A stretch of 64,000 bases of DNA from Aquabacterium sp. NJ1. Lineage in GTDB: Bacteria > Pseudomonadota > Gammaproteobacteria > Burkholderiales > Burkholderiaceae_C. The notes beneath the pieces were generated by a model that did no database searches, was not told the DNA's origin, and saw only the letters and a list, made by a program, of their open reading frames with translations. The stretch is from assembly GCF_000768065.1 (NCBI RefSeq), contig NZ_JRKM01000001.1, positions 1,612,001 through 1,676,000 on the forward strand, written 5' to 3'. Below, piece by piece: positions 9,053 through 17,760 of this stretch. A program made the position numbers and the translations under genes. Numbering within the stretch: the first letter of the stretch is position 1; each line of letters opens with the position of its first letter.

Positions 9053-10372
9053 TCAGAAGGTTTCCCAATCGTCGCTGGCACCCTTGGAGGGCTCGTTCTT
9101 GGGCTCGATGGCGGGCGGTGGCGTATAGGGTTCGGCACGCGGTGCGGCGATGGCCTTGGGCTCGGCAGCCTTGAACTGCGGCGCACGGCTGCCGGCACGG
9201 CGTTCAGGCCCGGCAAAGCTGGAAGGGGTGGTGGGCACCACGGGGGTCACCGTCGGTCTGGCGGTGTGGCTCATGCCGTGGTCCACCTTGAACACGGCCA
9301 CAGCCTGCACCAGTTGCTGGGCCTGCTGCTTGAGGCTCTCAGCCGCCGCAGCGCTTTGCTCAACGAGCGCGGCGTTCTGTTGCGTGGCCTGGTCCATCTG
9401 GGTCACGGCGTCACCCACCTGGGCCACACCGCTGCTTTGCTCGGCACTGGCCGCGCTGATCTCGCCAATGATGTCGGAGACGCGCTTGATCGAAGCCACG
9501 ATCTCCTGCATGGTGGAGCCGGCTTGATCGACCAGGCCAGTGCCTTGCTCGACGCGCTCCACGCTGGTGTTGATCAGGCTCTTGATTTCCTTGGCGGCCT
9601 CGGCGCTGCGTTGCGCCAGGTTGCGCACTTCACCGGCCACCACGGCAAAGCCACGGCCTTGCTCACCGGCACGGGCGGCTTCCACGGCGGCGTTCAGCGC
9701 CAGGATGTTGGTCTGGAAGGCGATGCCGTCGATCACGCTGATGATGTCGGCGATCTTGCGCGAGCTTTCGTTGATGCCCTTCATGGTGTCAACCACCTGG
9801 GACACCACCTCGCCGCCGCGTGCGGCCACGCTGGAGGCGCCTTGTGCCAGCTGGTTGGCCTGGCGGGCGTTGTCGGCGTTCTGGCGCACGGTGGAGCCCA
9901 GCTCCTCCATGGACGAAGCGGTCTGCTGCAGCGATGAAGCCTGCTGTTCCGTGCGGCCGGACAGGTCCTGGTTGCCTTGGGCGATCTGCGAGCTGGCCGT
10001 GGCCACGCTGTCGGAGTTGCGGCGCACGGTGCTCACGACGTTGGCCATCTCGCTGCGCATGCGGTCCAGTGCGGCGACGAATTCGCCGACCTCGTCATCC
10101 CCTTGGTCGCCACTGTGGCTGCCGGTGAGATTCAGCGCGGCCAGTTCATCGGCCTGCGCCTTGGCAAACGCCAGGCGGGTCGCCAGGTTGCGCACGATCA
10201 GGAAGCCACCGAACACACCACCGATGCCCACCACCGTGCTCAGTACAACAAGCGCCGTGGCCATACCGCCCTGGCTTGCGCCATTCGACTGCGACAAGGC
10301 CAGCGCGCAAACCCCGATCACGCCGGACAGCATGCCGCCGGTGAGAACCTTGACTTGGGTTGTGAGTTTCAT
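9053..10372 (-). CDS. Methyl-accepting chemotaxis protein without a periplasmic sensor, with a docking pentapeptide
   Basis: A 439-residue chemoreceptor. Two hydrophobic segments (about 9-27 and 37-60) are separated by only some ten residues, so there is essentially no periplasmic domain. A short HAMP-like region and a complete signalling domain follow. After that comes a Pro/Ala-rich linker of about 80 residues ending in DWETF, which matches the xWxxF pentapeptide that tethers CheR and CheB in enterobacterial high-abundance receptors. A sigma-28-like promoter lies upstream. The input is unknown; an intracellular or membrane signal such as redox state, or clustering with other receptors, is possible. 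Confidence 0.92.
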   Translation of the reverse strand: MKLTTQVKVLTGGMLSGVIGVCALALSQSNGASQGGMATALVVLSTVVGIGGVFGGFLIVRNLATRLAFAKAQADELAALNLTGSHSGDQGDDEVGEFVAALDRMRSEMANVVSTVRRNSDSVATASSQIAQGNQDLSGRTEQQASSLQQTASSMEELGSTVRQNADNARQANQLAQGASSVAARGGEVVSQVVDTMKGINESSRKIADIISVIDGIAFQTNILALNAAVEAARAGEQGRGFAVVAGEVRNLAQRSAEAAKEIKSLINTSVERVEQGTGLVDQAGSTMQEIVASIKRVSDIIGEISAASAEQSSGVAQVGDAVTQMDQATQQNAALVEQSAAAAESLKQQAQQLVQAVAVFKVDHGMSHTARPTVTPVVPTTPSSFAGPERRAGSRAPQFKAAEPKAIAAPRAEPYTPPPAIEPKNEPSKGASDDWETF

Positions 10373-10453
10373 GAACGACGTCCTTCAACTTGACATGATC
10401 AAAGGCTGCAGCGGGGGCGATTGCATCAACGGCCGAACGCGGGCAGCGACTTT

Positions 10454-10480
10454 CTATCGGCGCGGGTGCCTGCAACTTGA
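10454..10480 (-). promoter_or_regulatory. Sigma-28 (FliA) type flagellar promoter
   Basis: On the minus strand TCAAGTTG (10480-10473), 11 bases and GCCGATAG (10461-10454) match the FliA consensus TAAAGTTT-N11-GCCGATAA closely, with the exact spacing. It would start transcription about 75 bases before the docking-tail chemoreceptor gene. Confidence 0.75.
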
Positions 10481-10594
10481 ATTTCAGGGGGCGCCAGCGT
10501 TGGTTCACCCCTGCTGTTCGTGACCAAATGCACGGCATGCGGCCGGATGCCACAGAATGCGAAGCTGTTTGTGTTGTACGCGCCCCTATCAACC

Positions 10595-11659
10595 ATGTCC
10601 CTGCCCTCCCCCAGGCTCGCCACCATCCCCGCCTCGTATGGGCTGTCGCTGCTGTCCTTGATGGTGGAGCGCGGCCATGGGGTGGACGACATCCTGGCGG
10701 GCAGCCAGCTCACCCGGGCGCAGCTGCAGGACCAGCATGCCCAGATCAGTGGCTGGCAGTACGTGGTCATGCTCAACAACGCGCTGCGGCTGGGGGGCGA
10801 TGCGGGCCTGGCGTATGAGCTGGGCTTGCGCAGCCAGGTGACCAAACATGGCTTCGTTGGTTTTGGTTTGATCAGTTGCGCCACGCTGCGCGAGGCCATC
10901 GAGTTCAGCGAGCGCTACTTTCAGGCTCGGGTCTCGGTCTTCCGCAGTGACATGTCGGTCAAGGGCGACCAGGTGGTGATCGCGTTGCACGAAACCGTGC
11001 CATTGGGCCCTCAGCGCCCGCTGATCCTGGACATGGTGCTGGTCGAACTGTGCAGCCTGTTTGCCAAGGTGATGGGCACGGACACGACCACGTCGGGCTG
11101 GACCAGCGAGATCTGGGTGCCCTACCCGGAACCCGTGGCCTACGCGCGCTACAAGGCCCGCCTGCCCCGCTTCAGGTTTGACCAGCAGGCGGTGCAGATC
11201 CGTTTCCCGGCGCGCTTGCTGGATGAACCCATCCCGTCTGCGGACCCGGTCAGCGTGCAACTGGCCATCGACCGTTGCGAGCAGGAGATGGCCCAGAAGG
11301 CGGCGCAGCAGACCATCGCCGATCTGGTGCGCCAGCACCTGGTGTGCAAGGATGGCCGTTACCCGGATGTGGCCGCGATGGCGCAAAAGCTGCTGCTGTC
11401 CGAGCGCACGCTCAAGCGTCGCCTGCAAGATGAAGGCTGCAGCTTTCAGGGCCTGCTGGATCAGGTGCGCCACCAGGACAGCCTGCGCCTGCTGGGCAAC
11501 CCGGCACTGGCCATCAAGCAGGTGGCTGAAGCCGTGGGCTACACGGACCCCGCCAATTTCGCGCGAGCCTTTGCCAAGTGGACCGGGTTTTCACCTCGTG
11601 AATGGCGACAGCGCCAGCAGTCCACCTCGTCTGGTCTGATCCACCATGGCCTGAATTGA
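10595..11659 (+). CDS. AraC family transcriptional regulator
   Basis: A 354-residue regulator. The N-terminal part (about 15-205) resembles the arabinose-binding-like effector domain found in OruR/ArgR-type AraC proteins. The C-terminal part (about 255-340) holds the two helix-turn-helix motifs, with MAQKLLLSERTLKRRLQDEG and the second helix region YTDPANFARAFAKWTGFSP. The start at MSLPSPRLATIPASYG fits the domain; an upstream in-frame start at 10520 lacks support. It lies 95 bases before a fatty acid desaturase gene on the same strand and is a plausible regulator of it. Confidence 0.88.
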   Translation: MSLPSPRLATIPASYGLSLLSLMVERGHGVDDILAGSQLTRAQLQDQHAQISGWQYVVMLNNALRLGGDAGLAYELGLRSQVTKHGFVGFGLISCATLREAIEFSERYFQARVSVFRSDMSVKGDQVVIALHETVPLGPQRPLILDMVLVELCSLFAKVMGTDTTTSGWTSEIWVPYPEPVAYARYKARLPRFRFDQQAVQIRFPARLLDEPIPSADPVSVQLAIDRCEQEMAQKAAQQTIADLVRQHLVCKDGRYPDVAAMAQKLLLSERTLKRRLQDEGCSFQGLLDQVRHQDSLRLLGNPALAIKQVAEAVGYTDPANFARAFAKWTGFSPREWRQRQQSTSSGLIHHGLN

Positions 11660-11754
11660 CAGGTTTTCGGCCTGATCACCCCTCACGCCCGTGGGGGCCT
11701 GCTCGTTACGCTCGTGGCTCACGATTGCCCTATTGAGCCAACAACGAGGAGACC

Positions 11755-12852
11755 ATGAGCAAACGAATCAGCCCTGCCCGCATGAGCGACGCACAGAAGT
11801 CGGAGCACATCCGGTCCGTGGTGCTGCAGGCGGGCGTCGACCTGCGCCAGCGCCACCCCTGGCTGCGCCACCAGGATGCCATCGGCGCCAGCATCATGAT
11901 CGTGTCCCTGCTGGGCATGATCACCAGCGGCTGGCTGTACATCGAAGGCCAGATCCCCTGGTGGCTGTGCGTGCCCGTCACGGCGATCTTTGCGTCCTTC
12001 ATCCACGAGCTGGAGCATGACCTGATCCACCAGATGTACTTCCGCAGCAAGCCTTGGGCGAACAGCCTGATGCTGGCCGTGGGCTGGCTGGCGCGGGCCA
12101 GCACGGTGAGCCCCTTTGTGCGCCGCAAGCTGCACCTGCACCACCACAAGGTGTCGGGCACGGAGTCGGACCTGGAAGAGCGTGGCATCACCAATGGCGA
12201 GGCCTGGGGGCTGCGCCGCCTGCTGATGACCGCCGACAACATCCTGGGTGTGATGCTGCGCCCCAAGACTATGCGCAAGGCCGTGGTCGCCTACGTGAAG
12301 GCCCAGCAACCAGCCAACAAGCAGGAATTCGCCAGGATGCTGCGTGAGCAGGCCTCGGCCTTCTTCCCGCTGGGCACGGTGTATTACTTCGTGTTCCACG
12401 CCTGGATCGTGCTGCACGTGACCGCCTGGGCCATGCCCTTGCTGGGCATGCAGGAGCCAGGCTGGATCGCCGGCACCTTGCCACGCCTGGATGTGTTCGC
12501 CGTGGTCTACATGCTGCCCAGCCTGCTGCGCACCTTCAGCATCCAGTTCATCAGCTCGAACATGCATTACTACGGCGATGTGGAAGCACGCAATGCCATG
12601 CAGCAATGCCAGGTGCTCAACCCCTGGTGGCTGATGCCGCTGCAGCTGTTCTGCTTCAACTTCGGCAGCACGCACGCCATCCACCACTTTGCGGTGAAGG
12701 AGCCCTTCTATGTGCGCCAGTGGAACGCGGGCATTGCCCACCAGGTGATGCGCGAGATGGGCGTGCGCTTCAATGACTTCGGCACCTTCAAGCGGGCCAA
12801 CCGCTTCCATGGCGCCGATGTGGCGGCCGTGCTGCCGGCACGCCAGGCTTGA
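11755..12852 (+). CDS. Membrane fatty acid desaturase
   Basis: A 365-residue integral membrane di-iron desaturase, expected to add a double bond to acyl chains of membrane lipids. Three histidine clusters that bind the di-iron centre are present: HELEHDLIH, HLHHHK and THAIHHF. Hydrophobic segments lie between them, as usual for the family. Translation starts with a near-ideal GAGGAG 5 bases before the ATG. The adjacent AraC regulator suggests control by a lipid or metabolite. Regiospecificity and the electron donor cannot be read. Confidence 0.9.
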   Translation: MSKRISPARMSDAQKSEHIRSVVLQAGVDLRQRHPWLRHQDAIGASIMIVSLLGMITSGWLYIEGQIPWWLCVPVTAIFASFIHELEHDLIHQMYFRSKPWANSLMLAVGWLARASTVSPFVRRKLHLHHHKVSGTESDLEERGITNGEAWGLRRLLMTADNILGVMLRPKTMRKAVVAYVKAQQPANKQEFARMLREQASAFFPLGTVYYFVFHAWIVLHVTAWAMPLLGMQEPGWIAGTLPRLDVFAVVYMLPSLLRTFSIQFISSNMHYYGDVEARNAMQQCQVLNPWWLMPLQLFCFNFGSTHAIHHFAVKEPFYVRQWNAGIAHQVMREMGVRFNDFGTFKRANRFHGADVAAVLPARQA

Positions 12853-12902
12853 TCGTGGCGGGCCATGCCTGCCATCGGGGCTCACCATAGTTGCCTGACA
12901 AT

Positions 12903-12936
12903 AGGAGGCCGTCGCGCACGCAACCGCCTCCTTTTT
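12903..12936 (+). terminator. Intrinsic terminator abutting the murU start codon
   Basis: AGGAGGC (12903-12909) pairs with GCCTCCT (12926-12932), followed by TTTT. The T tract ends just before the murU ATG at 12938. The left arm is itself a perfect Shine-Dalgarno sequence held in the stem, so the element could also affect murU expression. Confidence 0.7.
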
Positions 12937-12937
12937 C

Positions 12938-13726
12938 ATGACCGCCCCCTTCTCACAGCTCCCTGCCCTGATCCTGGCCGCCGGCCGCGGCGAACGCATG
13001 CGGCCTTTGACCGACAGCACGCCCAAGCCTTTGCTGAGCGTGCAGGGCAGGCCGCTGATCGTGTGGCATCTGGAGGCACTGGCGCGTGATGGCGTGCGTG
13101 ATGTGGTGATCAACACCGCACACCTGGAAGAGCAGTTCCCGGCAGCGCTGGGCGATGGCGCCCGATGGGGCCTGCGCCTGCACTACTCGATGGAAGGCCG
13201 TGACCACGGCGGTGCGCTGGAAACCGCAGGCGGCATGGCCAAGGCCCTGCCCTTGCTGGGTGAGGCCTTCTGGGTACTGGCCGGTGATGTGTTCGTGCCA
13301 GGCTTTCGCTTTGAAGCCGCTGCGGCCGAGGCCTTTGCGTCAGGCGATGACTGGGGGCAGATGTGGCTGGTGCCCAACCCGGCTCATGTGCCTCAGGGTG
13401 ACTTTGCGCTGGATGCCGCTGGCCGCGTGCGGCGCAAGAACGAAGCGCCGGCAGGCACACCGGCTTATACCTACTCGACCATCGGGCTGTACCGCCCGGC
13501 CATGGTGGCGGGCATCCAGCCCGGCGAGAAAGCCGCCCTGCGGCCCAGCCTGGAGCGCGCGATCGATGCGGGCAAGCTGGCGGGCCGTTTGTACACAGGG
13601 CCCTGGGTGGATGTGGGCACGCCGCAGCGCCTGGCGGAGTTGAACGAAGGGGCGCCTGTGGCTACAACGGCGTTGACATCGGCGTCTGACGCTGCACCCG
13701 CATCCCGCTCTGCGCCCTCGGCTTGA
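12938..13726 (+). CDS. murU: N-acetylmuramate alpha-1-phosphate uridylyltransferase (MurU-like nucleotidyltransferase)
   Basis: A 262-residue sugar-nucleotide transferase. The signature LAAGRGERMRPLTDSTPKPL near residue 12 binds the nucleotide, GDVF around 115 is the metal-binding segment, and WVDVGTPQRLAEL closes the domain. MurU makes UDP-MurNAc from MurNAc-1-phosphate in cell-wall recycling and so bypasses early peptidoglycan synthesis. Related nucleotidyltransferases share the same motif, so exact specificity is inferred from overall similarity. The start must be at or near 12938 because the motif begins ten residues in. No free Shine-Dalgarno sequence is seen. speD follows after 10 bases. 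Confidence 0.82.
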   Translation: MTAPFSQLPALILAAGRGERMRPLTDSTPKPLLSVQGRPLIVWHLEALARDGVRDVVINTAHLEEQFPAALGDGARWGLRLHYSMEGRDHGGALETAGGMAKALPLLGEAFWVLAGDVFVPGFRFEAAAAEAFASGDDWGQMWLVPNPAHVPQGDFALDAAGRVRRKNEAPAGTPAYTYSTIGLYRPAMVAGIQPGEKAALRPSLERAIDAGKLAGRLYTGPWVDVGTPQRLAELNEGAPVATTALTSASDAAPASRSAPSA

Positions 13727-13736
13727 GCCGCTGCAG

Positions 13737-14216
13737 ATGCCCAGCACAAGCACCACGCCCTCGGCACCCATGCCAGCCCCCACGTCGACGCCCAGCTCGT
13801 CATGGGAGGCGGCCCGCCCACGTCACCACGGCACGCACCTCACCGCTGATCTGGCCGGGTGTGCGGCCAGCCACCCCTGGATGACTCAGCCCGATACCTT
13901 GCGCGCCGCCTGCCTGCAGGCCGTGGCCCGCGTGGGCCTGCAAACGGTGGGCGAACGCTTTCATGGTTTTGAGCCAGCACAAGGTCATCAGACCGCCGGG
14001 GTGACCGGTGTGGTGCTGCTGGCCGAATCGCACCTGGCGGTGCACACCTGGCCTGAGCTGGGTGTGGTCACGCTGGACGTGTTCGTGTGCAACCTCTTGA
14101 GCGACAACGCCGAGCGTGCACAGATGCTGCTTGATCAGTTGGTGGCCGGCTTCGAGCCGCAGCAACAGGCGCGTCAGGCCATCCGCCGCGCCATACCGGA
14201 CGCGGCCAGCACCTGA
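13737..14216 (+). CDS. speD: S-adenosylmethionine decarboxylase proenzyme
   Basis: A 159-residue class-1B-type AdoMet decarboxylase, which supplies decarboxylated AdoMet as the aminopropyl donor. The self-cleavage site is the Glu97-Ser98 pair in LLAESHLAVHTWPE, which creates the pyruvoyl group; His103 and Cys118 (DVFVCN) are the other expected catalytic residues. About 30 residues of low-complexity Ser/Thr/Pro sequence precede the domain and may be an annotation artefact or a real extension. The gene follows murU but faces the operon holding a spermidine-synthase-like gene, and its last 43 bases overlap the FAD oxidoreductase gene on the other strand. Confidence 0.88.
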   Translation: MPSTSTTPSAPMPAPTSTPSSSWEAARPRHHGTHLTADLAGCAASHPWMTQPDTLRAACLQAVARVGLQTVGERFHGFEPAQGHQTAGVTGVVLLAESHLAVHTWPELGVVTLDVFVCNLLSDNAERAQMLLDQLVAGFEPQQQARQAIRRAIPDAAST

Positions 14217-15904
14217 CGTGCCGCGCGCACGCCGTGCGTGAAGGCCTCCTCGAACACCGAGTAGGCGGACAGGTCACTGTGCGCAAAATGCAGGCGCCCC
14301 TGTGGCTCGCTCAAGGCCACCAGTGCCGCGTGGCCACGCACACCTGGCGCCGGGATGCTCATGGCATGGCCATGGCGCATGAGGTCCATCTGCTGCACGA
14401 GGCCGGGCAGATCAGGGTGGATGCGAGACAGGTCGGCCAGCACATGGCGGGCCCAGTCCTGCCAGCTGCCTTTGAGCAAGGCCGATCGCATGGCCTGACC
14501 TTGGGCGGCATCCTGCCCGCCGAGCGCCCAGTAGTGCGTGAGCAGCATGGGGCCGGTGACCTGCGCCAGGCTTTGATGACGGGCATCGACATAACCCAGC
14601 GTGGGCATGGGCACACCGTCCACGCCCTCGTTGGTGTAGGGCACGTTGTCCCATGACAAGGGCATGCCGGGGCGATCGGTGAAGGCTTTGGACAGCAGCA
14701 CATTGCTGACCAGCCAGGGGGCATAGGCCATGCGTGGCGCCATCTCTCGCAGGGGCGGCAAAGGCGTGCGCAGCAGGCGTTGTGCCACGAACAGGGGCAC
14801 GCACAGGATCACCTGTTGCGCCAGCCAGCTATGCCGGCATTGGTGGCCCACATGCCAGCTCTGGACGGCCACCTCATGGCGACCGGCCTCGACCTGCAAG
14901 GCCACTTGGCCGGTCATCACGCGATCACCCAGATCGTGGGCCAGTTGCTGCGTCAACCAGCCATTGCCCTCGGGCCAGGTCAGCACGGCGTCGTGCGCAT
15001 CGCCCTGGCCCGGCAGCTCGAAGCCATGGCGGCTGGCGAAGTAATGCAGGCCGGCCCAGGCCGAGACACGCCCGAGGCCCGCACCATAGTCATCACGGCA
15101 GGCATAGTCCAGCAACCACGACAAGGGCTTGGACGTGTAGCCGCTGGCGTGCAGCCATTGCGCAAAGCTCTGCTGGTCCAGCGCGGCCAGGCCGGCATGC
15201 CAGGGCCGCTTGAACGTGGGCATGGCAAAGCCCAGTTCGCGCGAGGCGGTGCGCACGTCCTGCGAGAAACGGCGGTATTGCGCGAGGTCATCCGCGCTCA
15301 GGCCTTGCTGCGGCAAGAGCCCTTCGCGCCATTGGCCACGCCACAGGCCGGGCTTGTCTTGTTTGATATCGGGGATGAACAGGCGCTCTTGCGGGCTGTG
15401 GCAGAGGTGGCGCTCATCGCCCACCCATTGCCCATGCTCCTGGCGGATCAGGCCAAGTTCTTCCAGCCATTGCGCCACCTCGGTGGCATCGGGCCCGGGC
15501 ATGGGCAGGTAGTGCGCACCCAATGGGCAAGGCAGGCCACGCACCAGGTGGCCGCGCGCGTTGCCACCGGGCTGGTCTTCCAGGTCGAGCACCGCGAGAT
15601 CGTCCAGGCCCGCGCGCATCAAGGTGCGTGCGGCAGACAGGCCCGCCACGCCGGCGCCAATGATCAGCATGTGCACACGGCGAGGCGGGGCGCAGGCTGC
15701 GCTGGGGGCCTGGGCATCGCGCCAGGCATGGCCTCTGTCCACATGGGCACCGACCCAGCCGCCTTGCACGTCCGGGCGCAGGCTGCTGGCATCGTTGTGG
15801 CGGCAAGCGCTCAGGCCGGGCAACACGCTGCTGGCCGTGCCGATGCCGGCCACACTCAGCCAATGACGGCGCGCACGGTTGAAGCCCGGCTCAGTGGCAG
15901 ACAT
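14174..15904 (-). CDS. Exported FAD-dependent amine-oxidase-type oxidoreductase
   Basis: A 576-residue flavoprotein. The N-terminus carries twin arginines (RARRHWLSVAG) and a hydrophobic stretch ending GLSAC, so it may be a Tat substrate that is also lipidated. A dinucleotide-binding motif MLIIGAGVAGLSAARTL starts near residue 79 and is followed by EDQPGGNARG, typical of NAD(P)-binding Rossmann/amine oxidase proteins. The C-terminal region (YSVFEEAFTHGVRAARQVL) matches the flavin-contacting end of that family. It is the last gene of a five-gene operon, 9 bases after the spermidine-synthase-like gene. That suggests it oxidises a polyamine or related amine, which is inference. Confidence 0.8.
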   Translation of the reverse strand: MSATEPGFNRARRHWLSVAGIGTASSVLPGLSACRHNDASSLRPDVQGGWVGAHVDRGHAWRDAQAPSAACAPPRRVHMLIIGAGVAGLSAARTLMRAGLDDLAVLDLEDQPGGNARGHLVRGLPCPLGAHYLPMPGPDATEVAQWLEELGLIRQEHGQWVGDERHLCHSPQERLFIPDIKQDKPGLWRGQWREGLLPQQGLSADDLAQYRRFSQDVRTASRELGFAMPTFKRPWHAGLAALDQQSFAQWLHASGYTSKPLSWLLDYACRDDYGAGLGRVSAWAGLHYFASRHGFELPGQGDAHDAVLTWPEGNGWLTQQLAHDLGDRVMTGQVALQVEAGRHEVAVQSWHVGHQCRHSWLAQQVILCVPLFVAQRLLRTPLPPLREMAPRMAYAPWLVSNVLLSKAFTDRPGMPLSWDNVPYTNEGVDGVPMPTLGYVDARHQSLAQVTGPMLLTHYWALGGQDAAQGQAMRSALLKGSWQDWARHVLADLSRIHPDLPGLVQQMDLMRHGHAMSIPAPGVRGHAALVALSEPQGRLHFAHSDLSAYSVFEEAFTHGVRAARQVLAASGMARRMA

Positions 15905-15913
15905 GGCGGGGCC

Positions 15914-17527
15914 TCATTGGTGCACGCGGCCCCACTCGGCCTCGAAGGTCTGCACCAGCACCTGGTTGCTCAGGCGGTTGGGCTCAGCAGCCACACGGGC
16001 CATGTCGGGCGGGAAATCGAACAAGGCGGGCAGGCTGGTCGGCGTGACAAAGCGCATGCCCGCAGGCAGCTGGGTCGGCATGCGCCAGGGCCGGTGGTGG
16101 GCCAGCACAAAACCCCATTCGCCAAAGCTGGGCACATGCGCGTGGTACGGCGTGGTCTGCAGGCCCACGGCTTCGAGCGTGCTGACCACCGTCCAGAAGC
16201 TCTGGCGTGCGATCAGCGGCGAGGTGGTCTGGATGACGGCGTAGCCGCTGGCAGACAGGTGCTGGTCCAGCAAGGCGTAGAAGGTGGTGGTGTAGAGCTT
16301 GCCGATGGCGTGGTTGGTGGGGTCGGGAAAGTCCACCACGATGACGTCGTACACCTCGTCGTGTGAAGCCAGCCAGGTGAAGGCGTCGGCGTTGACCACC
16401 TTGACCTTGGGCGCCTTGAGCGAGCCCTGGTTCAGCGCGGTCAGACGCGGGTCACGGCTGAACAAGGTGGTCATGGCCGGATCCAGCTCCACCAGGGTGA
16501 CCTGCTGCACGCTGGGGTACTTGAGGATTTCGCGCACGGCCATGCCATCGCCGCCACCCAGCACCAGCACGTGCTTGGGGGCGCCTTGCGCGCTCATGGC
16601 GGGGTGCACCAGGGCCTCGTGGTAGCGGTATTCGTCACGCGAGGCGAACTGCAGGTTGCCATTGAGGAAGAGCCGCGTGCCGCCGTGGCCCTGGGTGATG
16701 ACAATGCGCTGGTAGGGCGTGTCCTGGCGCAGCACCACGCCGTCGCCATAGAAGCGGTCTTCGGCCCAGGTGGTCAGGGGCGGCGCACCCACCATGGCCG
16801 CGGCCAGGATGACGATGACAGCGGCGCAAGCCCAGGCATGGCGGTGCCAGGCGCGCAACTCGCTGCGAAACAGGTGCAGCGCCCACACTGCCACCAGCAC
16901 ATTGAGCAGGCCAAAGAACACACCCGTGCGCACGATGCCCAGGTGCGGCACGAGCAGCAGCGGGAAGGCCAGCGACACCACCAGCGCACCCAGGTAGTCA
17001 AAGGTGAGCACCTCGGAGACCAGGTCCTTGAGCGCATATCGGTGGGCAAAGTGGCGCTTGAGGATGCGCATCACCAGCGGGATCTCCAGGCCCACCAGCA
17101 CGCCGATCAGCATCACCAGGCCATAGAGCAAGGTGCGAAACGGCGCCGAGGCCCAGGCCGGCAAGAGGCTGTTGGCCACGAAGAGCAAGGCCGGCATCAG
17201 GCCGCCGAACAAGCCCACCATCAGCTCGATGCGCAGGAAGTGCGCCACCAGTTGCCGCTCCAGGTAACGCGACAACCACGAGCCCACGCCCATGGCAAAC
17301 AGGTAGGTGCCGATGACGGTCGAGAACTGAAGGATGGAGTCCCCCAGCAGGTAGCTGGCCAGGGCCCCGGCCGCCAGCTCATACACCAGCCCGCAGGCGG
17401 CGACCACGAAGACGGAGGCCAGCAGCGCCAGTTCAGCCGGCGACACGCGGCCACGCTCTGGCTGGCTGTCGTGCGCAGCTGTCGGGCTGTCGTGTGGCGA
17501 GCCAAGCCCGCCTTGTGATTCAGCCAT
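15914..17527 (-). CDS. Membrane-fused polyamine aminopropyltransferase (spermidine-synthase-like)
   Basis: A 537-residue protein with about seven N-terminal membrane segments (residues 33-248) fused to a spermidine-synthase domain (about 255-537). The domain keeps DEYRYHE (298-304), the AdoMet-type GGGDG loop (324-328), the acidic VELDP (346-350) and VDFPDP (398-403), the place of the catalytic Asp. It would transfer aminopropyl groups from decarboxylated AdoMet at the membrane. The start at 17527 overlaps the end of the DUF350 gene by 8 bases; longer starts run through that gene. The acceptor amine is unknown. Confidence 0.88.
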   Translation of the reverse strand: MAESQGGLGSPHDSPTAAHDSQPERGRVSPAELALLASVFVVAACGLVYELAAGALASYLLGDSILQFSTVIGTYLFAMGVGSWLSRYLERQLVAHFLRIELMVGLFGGLMPALLFVANSLLPAWASAPFRTLLYGLVMLIGVLVGLEIPLVMRILKRHFAHRYALKDLVSEVLTFDYLGALVVSLAFPLLLVPHLGIVRTGVFFGLLNVLVAVWALHLFRSELRAWHRHAWACAAVIVILAAAMVGAPPLTTWAEDRFYGDGVVLRQDTPYQRIVITQGHGGTRLFLNGNLQFASRDEYRYHEALVHPAMSAQGAPKHVLVLGGGDGMAVREILKYPSVQQVTLVELDPAMTTLFSRDPRLTALNQGSLKAPKVKVVNADAFTWLASHDEVYDVIVVDFPDPTNHAIGKLYTTTFYALLDQHLSASGYAVIQTTSPLIARQSFWTVVSTLEAVGLQTTPYHAHVPSFGEWGFVLAHHRPWRMPTQLPAGMRFVTPTSLPALFDFPPDMARVAAEPNRLSNQVLVQTFEAEWGRVHQ

Positions 17528-17744
17528 GCACCGCCGCAGCCACGATCTGCCCGATGGCCAGGCACATGGCGGCCACCACGATGGCCAGGGCCATGTTCTT
17601 CTTCTCGACGATCTCGCCCCACAGGTCATACGGGGTGAGCTTGTCGACGATGACGAAACACACCCAGAACACGACCACACCCATCAGGGCAAAAATCATG
17701 GAGCCGAGCAGGACGCCGGGCTTGAGCCATTCAATATCGAACAT
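17520..17744 (-). CDS. DUF350 small membrane protein
   Basis: A 74-residue inner-membrane protein with two membrane segments (about 10-33 and 51-72) and the short charged loop KLTPYDLWGEIVEKKNMALA typical of DUF350. Translation starts after a strong AGGAGA site. DUF350 proteins of other bacteria often occur near spermidine-synthase-like or ATP-grasp genes, as recalled from comparative genomics. The function is not established. It is tightly coupled to the downstream aminopropyltransferase. Confidence 0.85.
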   Translation of the reverse strand: MFDIEWLKPGVLLGSMIFALMGVVVFWVCFVIVDKLTPYDLWGEIVEKKNMALAIVVAAMCLAIGQIVAAAVHG

Positions 17745-17760
17745 GGTGATCTCCTGATCG

